A DNA stretch of 64,000 bases, from assembly GCF_003352185.1 (NCBI RefSeq), contig NZ_CP029608.1, forward strand, positions 3,720,001 through 3,784,000, in the 5' to 3' direction. Shown one piece after another: positions 8,903 through 17,947 of this stretch (positions within the stretch are counted from its first letter, which is position 1; each line of letters opens with the position of its first letter). This DNA comes from Pseudomonas kribbensis. Its GTDB lineage: Bacteria > Pseudomonadota > Gammaproteobacteria > Pseudomonadales > Pseudomonadaceae. A program made the position numbers and the translations under genes. The notes beneath the pieces are model-generated. The model did not search any database, was not told the origin of the DNA, and saw only the letters and a list, made by a program, of their open reading frames with translations.

Positions 8903-9337
8903 ATGTTCCGGATTCGTCATCCAGTGCCAAAGGGTGTTCTTTGGTTGGCGATGCTGAGCTTGATCAGCAATGCACAAAGCACCGTCACGTTTACTTATTT
9001 TCTTCCGGTGGATTTTCAGTGCAACAACGGTGTGACAACGTCGGGCTACAGCGTCTACGTCGTCGGTAACCTCCCAGATCTAGGCAATTGGGATCCGGCG
9101 AAAGCTGTAAAGCTTGATACATTTCAGCCCCCCCTTCCCAAGCCCACTGACCCCCTCTATCCAACATGGGCTCGCCAAATAAAAATAAACGGGGCAAAAC
9201 CAGGGGATATTCTTGAATGGAAGTGCATCATCCGCAATGAGACCAACCCCAACGACGTGCAGAAGTGGCAGGCCGGGGCCAATAATCAGGTGACACTGGC
9301 GTTCAAACCCACACCCACCAGCGTCGGCACACTTTGA
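8903..9337 (+). CDS. Secreted stand-alone CBM20 starch-binding protein
   Basis: The product has 144 residues: a signal peptide (residues 1 to about 26) followed by one CBM20 module and nothing else. CBM20 landmarks are VYVVGNLPDLGNWDPAKAV (first starch-binding Trp), YPTWARQI, EWKCIIRNE and KWQAGANNQV. The wording closely follows the C-terminal starch-binding domain of the maltotetraose-forming amylase of Pseudomonas as I remember it, including the ending TSVGTL. There is no glycoside hydrolase domain in this protein or beside it. It could be a detached amylase tail, a starch-capturing protein or a chaperone-like surface protein. The region 8651-8902 upstream holds no other gene. Confidence 0.85.
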   Translation: MFRIRHPVPKGVLWLAMLSLISNAQSTVTFTYFLPVDFQCNNGVTTSGYSVYVVGNLPDLGNWDPAKAVKLDTFQPPLPKPTDPLYPTWARQIKINGAKPGDILEWKCIIRNETNPNDVQKWQAGANNQVTLAFKPTPTSVGTL

Positions 9338-9355
9338 GGCTGCGCAACTGGGATC

Positions 9356-10243
9356 TCAAAGGTTGAGCAGCAACCCCTGCTCCGCCTCACACAACCCCAC
9401 TACATAATCCCAAACCACCCGCAACCGCACCGACTTGTGCAACTCCCGCCGCGTGCTGATCCAGTAACTGCGCTCGATGCTCTCATCCGGCAACAGCGCC
9501 ACCAGGTCCGGATCCGACGCCGCCATATAGCAAGGCAGCACCGCAATCCCCAGCCCCGAACGCGCTGCCTGCTGCTGGGCGATCACGCTGGTGCTGTGAA
9601 ACACCACGCGGGGATTGCGGCAGAAGCTGTTGAGGAACATCAGTTCCTGACTGAACAGCAGATCATCGACATAGCCGATCCACGCATGCCGGCCAAGATC
9701 CTCGCGGGTGCGCAGCGGCGGCGCATTGTCGAGGTAAGCGCGGCTGGCATAGAGGGCGAGCCGGTAATCGGTGAGTTTGCGGGTGACCAGCATGTCTGCC
9801 GCCGGCCGCTCCAGATGAATACTGATTTCCGCCTCGCGGTTGAGGATGCTGACGAAGCGCGGCACCGCCACCAGTTCCACTTCCAGCCCCGGATAGCGTT
9901 CGAACAATCCGATCATGCGGCTGGCGAGGAACATGATGCCCAAACCTTCCGTGACGCCGACGCGGATCTTGCCCAGCGGTGCCGTGGATTGAGTGATTTC
10001 TTCCTGGGCCAGCAACGCGACGTTTTCCATGGCCTCGGCATGCTTGAGCAGCGCCTCCCCCGCCGGGGTCATTTCGTAGCCTTGGGCGTGCTGGACGAAC
10101 AGCGCGGTGCCGAGGCTTTTTTCGATGGCTTCGATATGCCGGGCGACGGTGGCGTGCGTGGTGTTCAGGCGGCGGGCAGCGGTGAGCAGTCGGCCGCTGC
10201 GTTGCAACTCAAGAAAGAACCGCAGGTCGTTCCAGTCGAACAT
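9356..10243 (-). CDS. LysR family transcriptional regulator
   Basis: The product has 295 residues from ATG 10243 (MFDWNDLRFFLELQRSG). The N-terminal HTH has LLTAARRLNTTHATVARHI and is followed by a LysR substrate-binding domain with PLGKIRVGVTEGLG. A longer frame to 10360 exists but adds sequence with no family likeness. It is divergent, 133 bp apart, from the GMC oxidoreductase plus transporter operon, the classic LysR arrangement, so it probably controls that operon in response to the substrate. Confidence 0.9.
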   Translation of the reverse strand: MFDWNDLRFFLELQRSGRLLTAARRLNTTHATVARHIEAIEKSLGTALFVQHAQGYEMTPAGEALLKHAEAMENVALLAQEEITQSTAPLGKIRVGVTEGLGIMFLASRMIGLFERYPGLEVELVAVPRFVSILNREAEISIHLERPAADMLVTRKLTDYRLALYASRAYLDNAPPLRTREDLGRHAWIGYVDDLLFSQELMFLNSFCRNPRVVFHSTSVIAQQQAARSGLGIAVLPCYMAASDPDLVALLPDESIERSYWISTRRELHKSVRLRVVWDYVVGLCEAEQGLLLNL

Positions 10244-10376
10244 GGCTTGTCCTTGTCGGCTATCGTCAGGAAGCGCTGTTTGAAAACGCACAGCGGCTGC
10301 GCAAAAACTAACATTCTTTTGACGAAAGCTAACAACTAGGATGACTGACAACAAAAACAATAAGCGAGGTCAGGGA

Positions 10377-12023
10377 ATGCAGACTTCCCTCGATGAATTC
10401 GATTACATCGTGGTCGGCGCCGGGCCGGCCGGGTGTTTGCTGGCCAATCGGCTGTCGGCGGATCCGCAGCGGCGCGTGCTGTTGCTGGAGGCCGGCGGGC
10501 GCGACAACTATCCGTGGATCCACATCCCCGTGGGTTACCTGTTCTGCATCGGCAACCCGCGCACCGACTGGTGCTTCAAGACCGAAGAACAACCGGGCCT
10601 CAATGGCCGCGCGCTGAGTTACCCGCGTGGCAAAGTGCTGGGCGGCTGCTCGTCGATCAACGGCATGATCTACATGCGCGGCCAGGCCAACGACTACGAC
10701 CGCTGGGCCGCCGAGGGCAATCCGGGCTGGGCCTGGAGCGACGTGCTGCCGCTGTTCAAACAGAGCGAAAACCACTTTGCCGGCGCGGCGGATTTTCATG
10801 GCGACAAGGGTGAATGGCGGGTCGAACGCCAGCGCCTGTCGTGGCCGATTCTCGATGCGTTCCGCAGCGCTGCCGAGCAGAGCGGAATCTCTAGCATCGA
10901 TGACTTCAACCAGGGCGACAACGAGGGTTGCGGCTACTTCCAGGTGAACCAGAAGGCCGGGGTGCGCTGGAATGCGGCGAAGGCGTTTCTGAAGCCGATT
11001 CGCGATCGGGCCAATCTCACGGTACTGACCGAAGTCGAAGTGGATCGCGTGCTGTTCGAGGACGGTCGCGCCTCGAAAGTCAGCGCTCGCTGGCAGGGTC
11101 AACAAAAGAGCTTCAAGGCGCGCAAGGAGATCGTGCTGTGCGCCGGCTCCGTGGGCTCGCCGAGCATTCTGCAACGCTCCGGAATCGGCCCGCGTCCGCT
11201 GCTGGAGAAGCTCGGGATCGGCGTGGTGCATGAGCTGCCCGGCGTCGGCGGCAATCTGCAGGATCACCTGCAACTGCGGCTGATCTACAAACTGGAAAAC
11301 GCCCGCACCCTCAACCAGATCGCCGGCAGCGTGTGGGGCAAGATGGGCATGGGCCTGCGCTATCTGTATGACCGCAGCGGGCCGTTGTCGATGGCGCCGA
11401 GTCAGCTGGGCGCGTTTGCCCGCTCGGGGCCGGAGCAGACTTCGGCCAATCTCGAATACCACGTGCAGCCGTTGTCGCTGGAACGTTTTGGCGAACCGCT
11501 GCACAGCTTCCCCGCGTTCACCGCGTCGGTGTGTGATTTACGGCCGCAGAGCCGTGGCCGGATCGAGATCCGCTCTGCCGATCCGCAAGAAGCCCCGTTG
11601 ATTCAGCCCAATTACCTCAGCCATCCCGAAGACCTGCGCGTGGCCGCCGACGCGATTCGCCTGACCCGGCGCATCGTCAGCGCCCCCGCCCTGCAAGCCT
11701 TCAACCCGGTGGAATACCTGCCCGGCGCCAGCCTGCAGACCGAAGAACAACTGCACGAAGCAGCGGCGAAGATCGGCACGACGATTTTCCACCCGGTCGG
11801 CACCTGTCGCATGGGCAACGACGCGGACGCTGTGGTCGATGCTCAGTTGCGCGTGCATGGCGTACCGGGGCTGCGGATTGCCGATGCGTCGATCATGCCG
11901 CGCATTACCTCCGGCAACACCTGTTCGCCTACGCTGATGATTGCTGAAAAAGCGGCACAGCTGATGCTCAACCCCGAGACAAGGAACCTCACACCGAAAA
12001 CGGAAATGGCCCACACCCTGTAG
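10377..12023 (+). CDS. GMC family FAD-dependent oxidoreductase (choline/alcohol dehydrogenase type)
   Basis: The product has 548 residues from the ATG at 10377 (preceded by GAGGTCAGGGA; an earlier ATG at 10341 adds 12 residues). The FAD-binding dinucleotide fold is at the N-terminus (YIVVGAGPAGC, residues 10-20). GMC signatures follow: YPRGKVLGGCSSINGMIYMRG, GSVGSPSILQRSGIG and, near the C-terminus, GTTIFHPVGTCRMG with the proposed active-site His, then the ending SGNTCSPTLMIAEKAA. The enzyme oxidises an alcohol using FAD. It resembles BetA-like proteins, but betaine genes are absent, and the partner is an MFS carrier 70 bp downstream. The substrate is therefore open. Confidence 0.9.
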   Translation: MQTSLDEFDYIVVGAGPAGCLLANRLSADPQRRVLLLEAGGRDNYPWIHIPVGYLFCIGNPRTDWCFKTEEQPGLNGRALSYPRGKVLGGCSSINGMIYMRGQANDYDRWAAEGNPGWAWSDVLPLFKQSENHFAGAADFHGDKGEWRVERQRLSWPILDAFRSAAEQSGISSIDDFNQGDNEGCGYFQVNQKAGVRWNAAKAFLKPIRDRANLTVLTEVEVDRVLFEDGRASKVSARWQGQQKSFKARKEIVLCAGSVGSPSILQRSGIGPRPLLEKLGIGVVHELPGVGGNLQDHLQLRLIYKLENARTLNQIAGSVWGKMGMGLRYLYDRSGPLSMAPSQLGAFARSGPEQTSANLEYHVQPLSLERFGEPLHSFPAFTASVCDLRPQSRGRIEIRSADPQEAPLIQPNYLSHPEDLRVAADAIRLTRRIVSAPALQAFNPVEYLPGASLQTEEQLHEAAAKIGTTIFHPVGTCRMGNDADAVVDAQLRVHGVPGLRIADASIMPRITSGNTCSPTLMIAEKAAQLMLNPETRNLTPKTEMAHTL

Positions 12024-12093
12024 ACATCGCGCATCACCCGGACACGCAACACCAGTGGAAACAACAAAAACAATCACTGTGAGGGATACCGAT

Positions 12094-13716
12094 ATGTCAG
12101 AACACGCTCAGCCGCTGGACGCCGTGCGCAGCACGGACGCCAGCCCCGATACCCGAAAGGTCATCTTCGCCTCGTCCCTGGGGACGGTGTTCGAGTGGTA
12201 TGACTTCTTTCTCTACGGCGCCCTGGCGGCGGTGATCAGCAAGCAGTTCTTCGCCGGGGTCAACGACACCACGGCGTTCATCTTCGCGCTGATGGCGTTT
12301 GCCGCAGGCTTCATCGTGAGGCCGTTCGGGGCGCTGGTGTTCGGTCGGTTGGGGGACATGATCGGACGCAAATACACGTTCCTTGCGACCATTATCCTGA
12401 TGGGCGTAGCGACGTTCGCCGTGGGCCTGCTGCCGACCTACGCCAGCATCGGCATCGCCGCGCCGATCATTCTGGTGGTGCTGCGCATGCTTCAGGGCCT
12501 GGCCCTCGGCGGCGAGTACGGCGGCGCCGCGACTTACGTGGCGGAACACGCGCCGATCGGCAAACGGGGATTCCATACGAGCTGGATTCAATCCACCGCG
12601 ACCCTTGGCCTGTTGCTGTCGCTGCTGGTGGTGCTCGGTTGCCGTTACTTCACCGGTGATCAGTTCGAAGTCTGGGGCTGGCGCATTCCGTTCCTGCTGT
12701 CGATCGTGCTGCTGGGGATTTCCACCTGGATTCGCCTGAGCCTGCACGAATCCCCGGCCTATCTGAAGATGAAAGAGGAAGGCAAGGCCAGCAAGGCGCC
12801 GATCCGCGAATCCTTCGGCAAATGGGAAAACCTCAAAGTCGTGCTGATTGCCCTGTTCAGCATCAACGCCGGGCAAGCGGTGACCTTCTATGCCGCGCAG
12901 TTCTACGTGCTGTTCTTCCTCACCCAGTTCCTGAAAATGGACCCGGCGGTGGCCAACAGTCTGCTGATCATCAGCGTAGTGATCGGCGCACCGTTCTTCA
13001 TCATTTTCGGCTGGCTGTCGGACAAGGTCGGGCGCAAACCGGTGCTGATGCTCGGCCTGCTGCTGGCCACGGCGCTGTACTTCCCGATCTTCAAATCCCT
13101 GGCCCACTACGCCAACCCGGCCATCGACCACGCCAGCCAACAGGCGCCGATCACCGTGGTGGCCGACCCGGCCACCTGCACCTTCCAGTTCGATCCGGTG
13201 GGCAAGGCCAAATTCGACAGCCCGTGCGACAAGGTCAAGACCTTCCTGGTCAAGCAGGGCCTGCCCTACTCCAGCGTCGCAGCGCCTGCCGGCAGCGCGG
13301 TGCAGGTGAGCGTCGGCGATGTGAAACTCGACGGCTTCGACGAAGCTGCCCTGCGTGGCGCAATCACCCTCGCCGGCTACCCGCAACAGGCTGACATGCA
13401 GCAGATCAACAAGCCGATGATCGTGGCCCTGATCGTCGCCCTGATCATCATCTCCGCCATGTGCTACGGCCCGCTCGCCGCGCTGATGGTCGAACTGTTC
13501 CCGACCCGCATCCGCTACACCTCGATGTCCCTGCCGTATCACATCGGCAACGGCTGGTTCGGCGGTTTCCTGCCGACCGTGTCGTTTGCACTGGTGGTGT
13601 ACACCGGGGATATTTTCTACGGGCTGTGGTACCCGGTGCTGATTACCGGGGTGAGCCTGGTGGTGGGGATGATCTGTCTGCGTGAGACGAAGAATATCGA
13701 TCTCGACAAGAACTGA
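12094..13716 (+). CDS. MFS metabolite:H+ symporter (ShiA/ProP-like family)
   Basis: The product has 540 residues from ATG 12094 with AGGGAT upstream. It carries the family marks ASSLGTVFEWYDFFLYG, RPFGALVFGRLGDMIGRKYTF and GLALGGEYGGAATYVAEHA. A soluble insertion of about 90 residues (roughly 345-435), with two Cys (ATCTF, SPCDK), breaks the helices in the second half before NKPMIVALIVALIII. This loop, probably periplasmic, is known in a subset of these carriers. It follows the GMC oxidoreductase and likely imports that enzyme's substrate. Confidence 0.88.
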   Translation: MSEHAQPLDAVRSTDASPDTRKVIFASSLGTVFEWYDFFLYGALAAVISKQFFAGVNDTTAFIFALMAFAAGFIVRPFGALVFGRLGDMIGRKYTFLATIILMGVATFAVGLLPTYASIGIAAPIILVVLRMLQGLALGGEYGGAATYVAEHAPIGKRGFHTSWIQSTATLGLLLSLLVVLGCRYFTGDQFEVWGWRIPFLLSIVLLGISTWIRLSLHESPAYLKMKEEGKASKAPIRESFGKWENLKVVLIALFSINAGQAVTFYAAQFYVLFFLTQFLKMDPAVANSLLIISVVIGAPFFIIFGWLSDKVGRKPVLMLGLLLATALYFPIFKSLAHYANPAIDHASQQAPITVVADPATCTFQFDPVGKAKFDSPCDKVKTFLVKQGLPYSSVAAPAGSAVQVSVGDVKLDGFDEAALRGAITLAGYPQQADMQQINKPMIVALIVALIIISAMCYGPLAALMVELFPTRIRYTSMSLPYHIGNGWFGGFLPTVSFALVVYTGDIFYGLWYPVLITGVSLVVGMICLRETKNIDLDKN

Positions 13717-13726
13717 TCCTGAAGCT

Positions 13727-13754
13727 TGTGGCGGGGGGGACGCCCTCGCCACAA
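13727..13754. terminator. Hairpin between convergent genes
   Basis: TTGTGGCG and CGCCACAA form an 8-bp stem 10 bp after the symporter stop. It lacks a clear T-tract, so termination is only probable. Confidence 0.4.
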
Positions 13755-13762
13755 CCTGCCTG

Positions 13763-14131
13763 TCAGAGTTCCGGACCCAACAATTCAAACTTCACCTGAT
13801 CGGGATAGAACGCAACGTAATCCTTGATCTGGCTGACCGAAATCTTCGGATGTTCGTACGTCCACACTGCATTCGCCCCCTCATGCCCAGGCACTTGCAG
13901 ACTGAAGTAATTGGCGTCGCCCTTGTACGGGCAATAACTCGTGTGGTCGGTGCGGGCGAAGTACTTTTCGTCGATGTCTTCGCGGGGGATGTAATAGACC
14001 GGCGGGTAATTGGCTTCGAGCAGCACCAGTGCTCGGGCCGAGGCGGCGACCTGGATGCCATGGAACTTCACCAACACACAACCTGGCTGCTCGGCGATGG
14101 TGATGACGGGGCTGGGACCGGAGGTTTTCAT
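13763..14131 (-). CDS. DUF427 domain protein
   Basis: The product has 122 residues from ATG 14131, which has CAGGAG upstream; the 20-codon extension to 14191 has no support. The body shows the DUF427 pattern VYYIPREDIDEKYFARTD, TSYCPYKGDANYFS and AVWTYEHP. DUF427 forms a small beta-tent fold of unknown function, thought to bind a small ligand; the Tyr/His/Cys cluster probably lines its pocket. It is a single gene, convergent with the symporter. Confidence 0.88.
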   Translation of the reverse strand: MKTSGPSPVITIAEQPGCVLVKFHGIQVAASARALVLLEANYPPVYYIPREDIDEKYFARTDHTSYCPYKGDANYFSLQVPGHEGANAVWTYEHPKISVSQIKDYVAFYPDQVKFELLGPEL

Positions 14132-14228
14132 CGGTTTCTCCTGACTGCGACGAAGGGAGCGCTTCAGGTATAACCCATGTGGCCCGAACACGCCGGGTTC
14201 GCAGCCGAACGGTTTTTCCCGCTCATTA

Positions 14229-14258
14229 AAAAACCGCAGCCGGCGAAGGCTGCGGTTT
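14229..14258 (-). terminator. Rho-independent terminator of the serralysin gene
   Basis: AAAACCGCAGCC pairs with GGCTGCGGTTTT, a 12-bp stem. Read on the minus strand it sits just after the serralysin stop and is followed by a T-tract. It would prevent read-through into any secretion genes. Confidence 0.85.
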
Positions 14259-14270
14259 TCCGTTTTAAGA

Positions 14271-15677
14271 TCAGGCGACGATATCCGTCGCCACGGCCTG
14301 CCCCACCACGCCCACCGCGAAGTCCACCGAACCCTGGCCGGTCAGGTCGATCATCAGGCTGGTCTGGTTGGTCTCTGCGAAGTAAGTGAGGATCGCGTCG
14401 CCCGCGTGCCCGGTGAAGCCGCTGACGAAGTTCAGCGTGGCCGCGCCGGTGGTAAACCCGGCGATGCCCGACAGGTCGATCTTGTCCAGGCCGCTGGTGA
14501 AATCCATGATCCAGTCCGGCGCAGTCATGGTCGAGTCGCTGGCAGCGCCGAACACGAAGGTGTCCGCGCCTTCACCGCCCCACAGCGTGTCACCGCCGCC
14601 ACCGCCGTAAATGATGTCGTTGCCGGCACCGCCGATCAGTTCGTTGGCCGCACTGTTGCCGATCAACAGGTCATTGCCCGAACCGCCGATGGCGTTTTCC
14701 ACGGTCACGCCATAAGCGATGGACACGTTGCCCACCAGACCGCCAACGTCGGAGAACGAACCTTCGTTGAGGTTGATCTTCTGGTTCTGGCTGAAGCCGG
14801 AGAAGTCCAGGGTGTCGTTGCCGCCGCCGTCCCATACCGAGAACACCACTTTGGAGGTGTTCGAAGTAGCGCTGTAGTAGTCGCGGTCGGCGTTGGAGTT
14901 GAAGCCGTACACGGTGTCATCGGCGCGGGTTTCGAGGTTGGCCCCGTAGAGTTTCTGCACCGCGACGATGTCGTCCAGCAATGGAGCCGACGCGTAAGCG
15001 CGGCTGCCGTCCTTGCTGAAGTTCTGGTCGGTGTTGGCTTCGCTCCAGTAGCTCATCAGGCTGTAGCCACGGGTGTCTTCGGCGTACTTGGCGTCGTTGT
15101 AGGTCGGGTTGCCGTTGCCGGCGTTGTAGGCGCCCGGGTGCGACAGGCCGAGGGTGTGGCCGATTTCGTGGGTCAGGGTCTGGCGCCCGTAGTTGTTGGT
15201 GTCCGGGGTCTTGTTGACCTGGTATTGGTCGTTAATCAGGTACCACGACTGGCCGTCATAGCTGCTGCCCTGTGGCAGGTAGGCAAACGCCGCGCCGCCG
15301 GTGCTGACGTCGTAGTTGCCGAAGGTCATGTGACCGTCGCCGCCCTTGCCTTCGGTGAAGGTGACTTTGGCCACGTCCGACCACGATTGCATCGACAGCA
15401 CGGCCTGGGCTTTCTGCTGGGCGCTGAACTCGCTGAAATTGCCGAGTTTCGGGTTGTAGTTCGACGGTTTGTCGGTCAGGAAGGTGTAAGTCAGATCAAT
15501 CTTGCCGTCGGCATTCTTGTCCTGCCACGACATGCCCTTGCGCAGGATTTCGTCGGCGGCCTGGTCGGCGGTGAACGACGGTTTGCCGTTGACGGTCCCG
15601 GTGCCACGGTCATACAGGTGGCTGAAGGTGTCGACCGCGGTGAAGGCGCTGCTGGCCTGGGAGGAAGGTTGAGACAT
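14271..15677 (-). CDS. aprA: Serralysin-type RTX metalloprotease (alkaline protease AprA/AprX)
   Basis: The product has 468 residues from ATG 15677 with AAGGACG upstream. The catalytic zinc motif is [11 protein letters not shown] (His170, Glu171, His174, His180) and the Met-turn is SLMSYW (Met208). Calcium-binding RTX nonapeptides follow ([28 protein letters not shown], about residues 335-390), then the peptidase M10 C-terminal domain ending in a hydrophobic secretion signal (ATDIVA). Such proteases leave the cell through a type I ABC exporter. The usual inhibitor (aprI) and exporter genes (aprDEF) are not adjacent: DUF427 lies downstream beyond a terminator and topB upstream. It must use an exporter encoded elsewhere. 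Confidence 0.93.
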   Translation of the reverse strand: MSQPSSQASSAFTAVDTFSHLYDRGTGTVNGKPSFTADQAADEILRKGMSWQDKNADGKIDLTYTFLTDKPSNYNPKLGNFSEFSAQQKAQAVLSMQSWSDVAKVTFTEGKGGDGHMTFGNYDVSTGGAAFAYLPQGSSYDGQSWYLINDQYQVNKTPDTNNYGRQTLTHEIGHTLGLSHPGAYNAGNGNPTYNDAKYAEDTRGYSLMSYWSEANTDQNFSKDGSRAYASAPLLDDIVAVQKLYGANLETRADDTVYGFNSNADRDYYSATSNTSKVVFSVWDGGGNDTLDFSGFSQNQKINLNEGSFSDVGGLVGNVSIAYGVTVENAIGGSGNDLLIGNSAANELIGGAGNDIIYGGGGGDTLWGGEGADTFVFGAASDSTMTAPDWIMDFTSGLDKIDLSGIAGFTTGAATLNFVSGFTGHAGDAILTYFAETNQTSLMIDLTGQGSVDFAVGVVGQAVATDIVA

Positions 15678-15861
15678 GGTGTACGTCCTTGTTGCTGAAG
15701 AGTCAGTGTCAGACAGTAAAACGGCGATCTTCTGGCGAGATCGTCCTGTCACTCGCCCTGTTGAGGCGATCCGAACCTGACACAGTGCCGGTCGTGAGCG
15801 CCATTCAATTTCTCGATAACGTCCCCGATTGCCCTGACGTGGGTTGTCATGACCGGCAATC

Positions 15862-15891
15862 CTTTTATCTGTATATCCATACAGATAAAAG
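15862..15891. promoter_or_regulatory. LexA-like SOS box upstream of topB
   Basis: CTGTATATCCATACAG at 15869-15884 fits the LexA pattern CTG-N10-CAG and extends to a perfect 13-bp inverted repeat (CTTTTATCTGTAT / ATACAGATAAAAG). A TTGTCA at 15844-15849, followed 16 bp later by TATCTG, could be a promoter whose -10 region is covered by the box. It lies 72 bp before the topB start and 192 bp before the serralysin start, in the 279-bp gap between the two divergent genes. Confidence 0.65.
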
Positions 15892-15956
15892 TTGCCCCGA
15901 CGCCCGACTCAGGCCATTCTGTGCACCTCTTCGGGCAATGATCGACGACGGTGGTT

Positions 15957-17900
15957 ATGCGGCTGTACCTCTGTGAAAAACCTTCCCAGGCCAAAGATAT
16001 TGCGGCCGTACTCGGTGCCAGGCGCCGGGGCGATGGCTGCTGGCTGGGAACGGATGTCACGGTGACCTGGTGCATCGGCCACCTGCTGGAAACCGCTCCG
16101 CCGGACGCCTATGACGCCCGTTACAAACGCTGGGTGCTGGCGGATCTGCCGATCATCCCGGACAAATGGAAAATGACCGTCAAGCCGCGCACCGCCAGCC
16201 AGTACAAAGCGGTCAAGCGCCTGCTCGGCGAGGCCAGCGAACTGATCATCGCCACCGACGCCGACCGCGAAGGTGAAATGATCGCCCGGGAACTGGTGGA
16301 ACATTGCCGCTATCGCGGGCCGATCCGCCGCTTGTGGCTGTCGGCGCTGGACGAAGCATCGATCCGCAAGGCTTTGGCGACTCTGAAGCCGGGCGCAGAA
16401 ACCTTCAGCCTCTATCACTCGGCATTGGGGCGTTCACGAGCAGACTGGCTGATCGGGATGAACATGAGTCGCCTGTTCACCCTGCTCGGCCGGCAATCGG
16501 GCTATCAAGGCGTGTTGCCGGTGGGCCGGGTGCAAACGCCGACCCTGCGGCTGGTGGTGGATCGCGACCGCAGCATTGCCGATTTCATACCCGTCGCGTA
16601 TTGGGCCATCGATGTGCAACTGCTGCATGACGGCACGGCGTTTACGGCGCAATGGCGTGCGCCGAACGATGCCTGTGACGATCAGGATCGCTGCCTCAAT
16701 CAGGCGCTCGCCCAGCAAGCGGCCGCCACAATCAGCAGCGCTGCCAGCGCCCGGGTAGTCAAGCTGCGCACCGAGCGCATGCGCGAAGTGGCGCCCCTGC
16801 CCTTCGATCTCGGCACCTTGCAGGAAGTCTGCTCGAAGAAGCTCGGCCTCGGCGCCCAGGAAACCCTCGACATCGCCCAGGCCCTCTACGAAACCTACAA
16901 AGTCATCACCTACCCGCGCAGCGATTGCGGCTACCTGCCCCTGAGCCAGCACAGCGAGGCGCCGGGGATTCTCGCGGCGCTGCGTCAGGCCGACCCGGGC
17001 CTCGAAGCGTTGCGCGATCATCTGGAGCCGCAGCGCCGCTCCCGTGCCTGGAACGACGCCAAGGTCAGCGCCCACCACGGCATCATCCCCACCGCCGCCG
17101 CGAAGAATCTCGAACGCCTGACCGGCAAACACCGTGCGGTCTACACCTTGATCCGTGCACGGTATCTGGCGCAGTTCCTGCCCAACCACGAATACGATCG
17201 CACCCAGGCCGATTTCGATTGCGCCGGTGAAGCCCTGCGTGCCGTCGGCAAACAGATCATCGAACCGGGCTGGAAACGCGCACTGCCGGAAGCGCTGGCC
17301 CCGGCCAAGGGCCGTGAAGCCCCCGCGCCACAAACCCTGCCGACGCTGAGCCAGGGCGCCGAATGTGCTATCGCTGACGTAAAGCTCAAGGACCTGTGGA
17401 CGCAGCCGCCCAAGCCCTACACCGAAGGCGATCTGATCAAGGCGATGAAGAACGTCGCCAAACTGGTGGAAGACCCGCTGCTCAAGCAGAAACTCAAGGA
17501 CACCACCGGGATCGGCACCGAAGCCACCCGCGCTTCGATCATTCAAGGCCTGCTGGATCGCGGTTATCTGGTGAAGAACGGCAAGGCATTATCCGCCACA
17601 CCCGCCGCGTTCAGCCTGATCGACGCGGTACCGCGAGCGATTGCCGACCCCGGCACCACGGCAATCTGGGAGCAGGCGCTGGACATGGTGCAGAGCGGCG
17701 AGATGAGTCTGGAAGAGTTCGTCACCAAGCAGGCCGCGTGGATGAGCAAGCAAGTGACCCGTTGTGCCGGCCTGAGCCTGACCATCAGCGGCCCGCCGCC
17801 TGCCGGCAAGGCTGCAGCGCCGTGGAAGAACAAGCGCAAGACCACTCGGCGCAAAACCGCCGGAACCAGCAAACGCGCGGCGAAACCGGCTGCCAAATAG
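15957..17900 (+). CDS. topB: DNA topoisomerase III
   Basis: The product has 647 residues. The start ATG 15957 gives MRLYLCEKPSQAKDIA, the standard beginning of the family; GTG 15951 would add two residues. The TOPRIM domain has the acidic cluster ATDADREGEMIARE (residues 99-112). The catalytic Tyr is in VITYPRSDCGYLP (Tyr319). The C-terminus is a Lys/Arg-rich tail (PWKNKRKTTRRKTAGTSKRAAKPAAK region) that probably binds DNA, with no zinc fingers. The enzyme cuts and passes single strands to unlink replicating or recombining DNA. The LexA-like box upstream suggests damage induction. Confidence 0.93.
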   Translation: MRLYLCEKPSQAKDIAAVLGARRRGDGCWLGTDVTVTWCIGHLLETAPPDAYDARYKRWVLADLPIIPDKWKMTVKPRTASQYKAVKRLLGEASELIIATDADREGEMIARELVEHCRYRGPIRRLWLSALDEASIRKALATLKPGAETFSLYHSALGRSRADWLIGMNMSRLFTLLGRQSGYQGVLPVGRVQTPTLRLVVDRDRSIADFIPVAYWAIDVQLLHDGTAFTAQWRAPNDACDDQDRCLNQALAQQAAATISSAASARVVKLRTERMREVAPLPFDLGTLQEVCSKKLGLGAQETLDIAQALYETYKVITYPRSDCGYLPLSQHSEAPGILAALRQADPGLEALRDHLEPQRRSRAWNDAKVSAHHGIIPTAAAKNLERLTGKHRAVYTLIRARYLAQFLPNHEYDRTQADFDCAGEALRAVGKQIIEPGWKRALPEALAPAKGREAPAPQTLPTLSQGAECAIADVKLKDLWTQPPKPYTEGDLIKAMKNVAKLVEDPLLKQKLKDTTGIGTEATRASIIQGLLDRGYLVKNGKALSATPAAFSLIDAVPRAIADPGTTAIWEQALDMVQSGEMSLEEFVTKQAAWMSKQVTRCAGLSLTISGPPPAGKAAAPWKNKRKTTRRKTAGTSKRAAKPAAK

Positions 17901-17947
17901 CCCGCTGCGGGCTACTGTTTCTGCAGTGATTGTCAGGAGGCAGCGGC

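Noticed and set aside
8746..9069. A 107-codon plus-strand frame overlapping the CBM20 gene
   Set aside because: Out of frame with the clear CBM20 protein, and it starts in non-coding sequence.
12097..13788. A 563-codon frame opposite the MFS symporter
   Set aside because: It has no domain likeness, and the plus-strand symporter carries unmistakable motifs.
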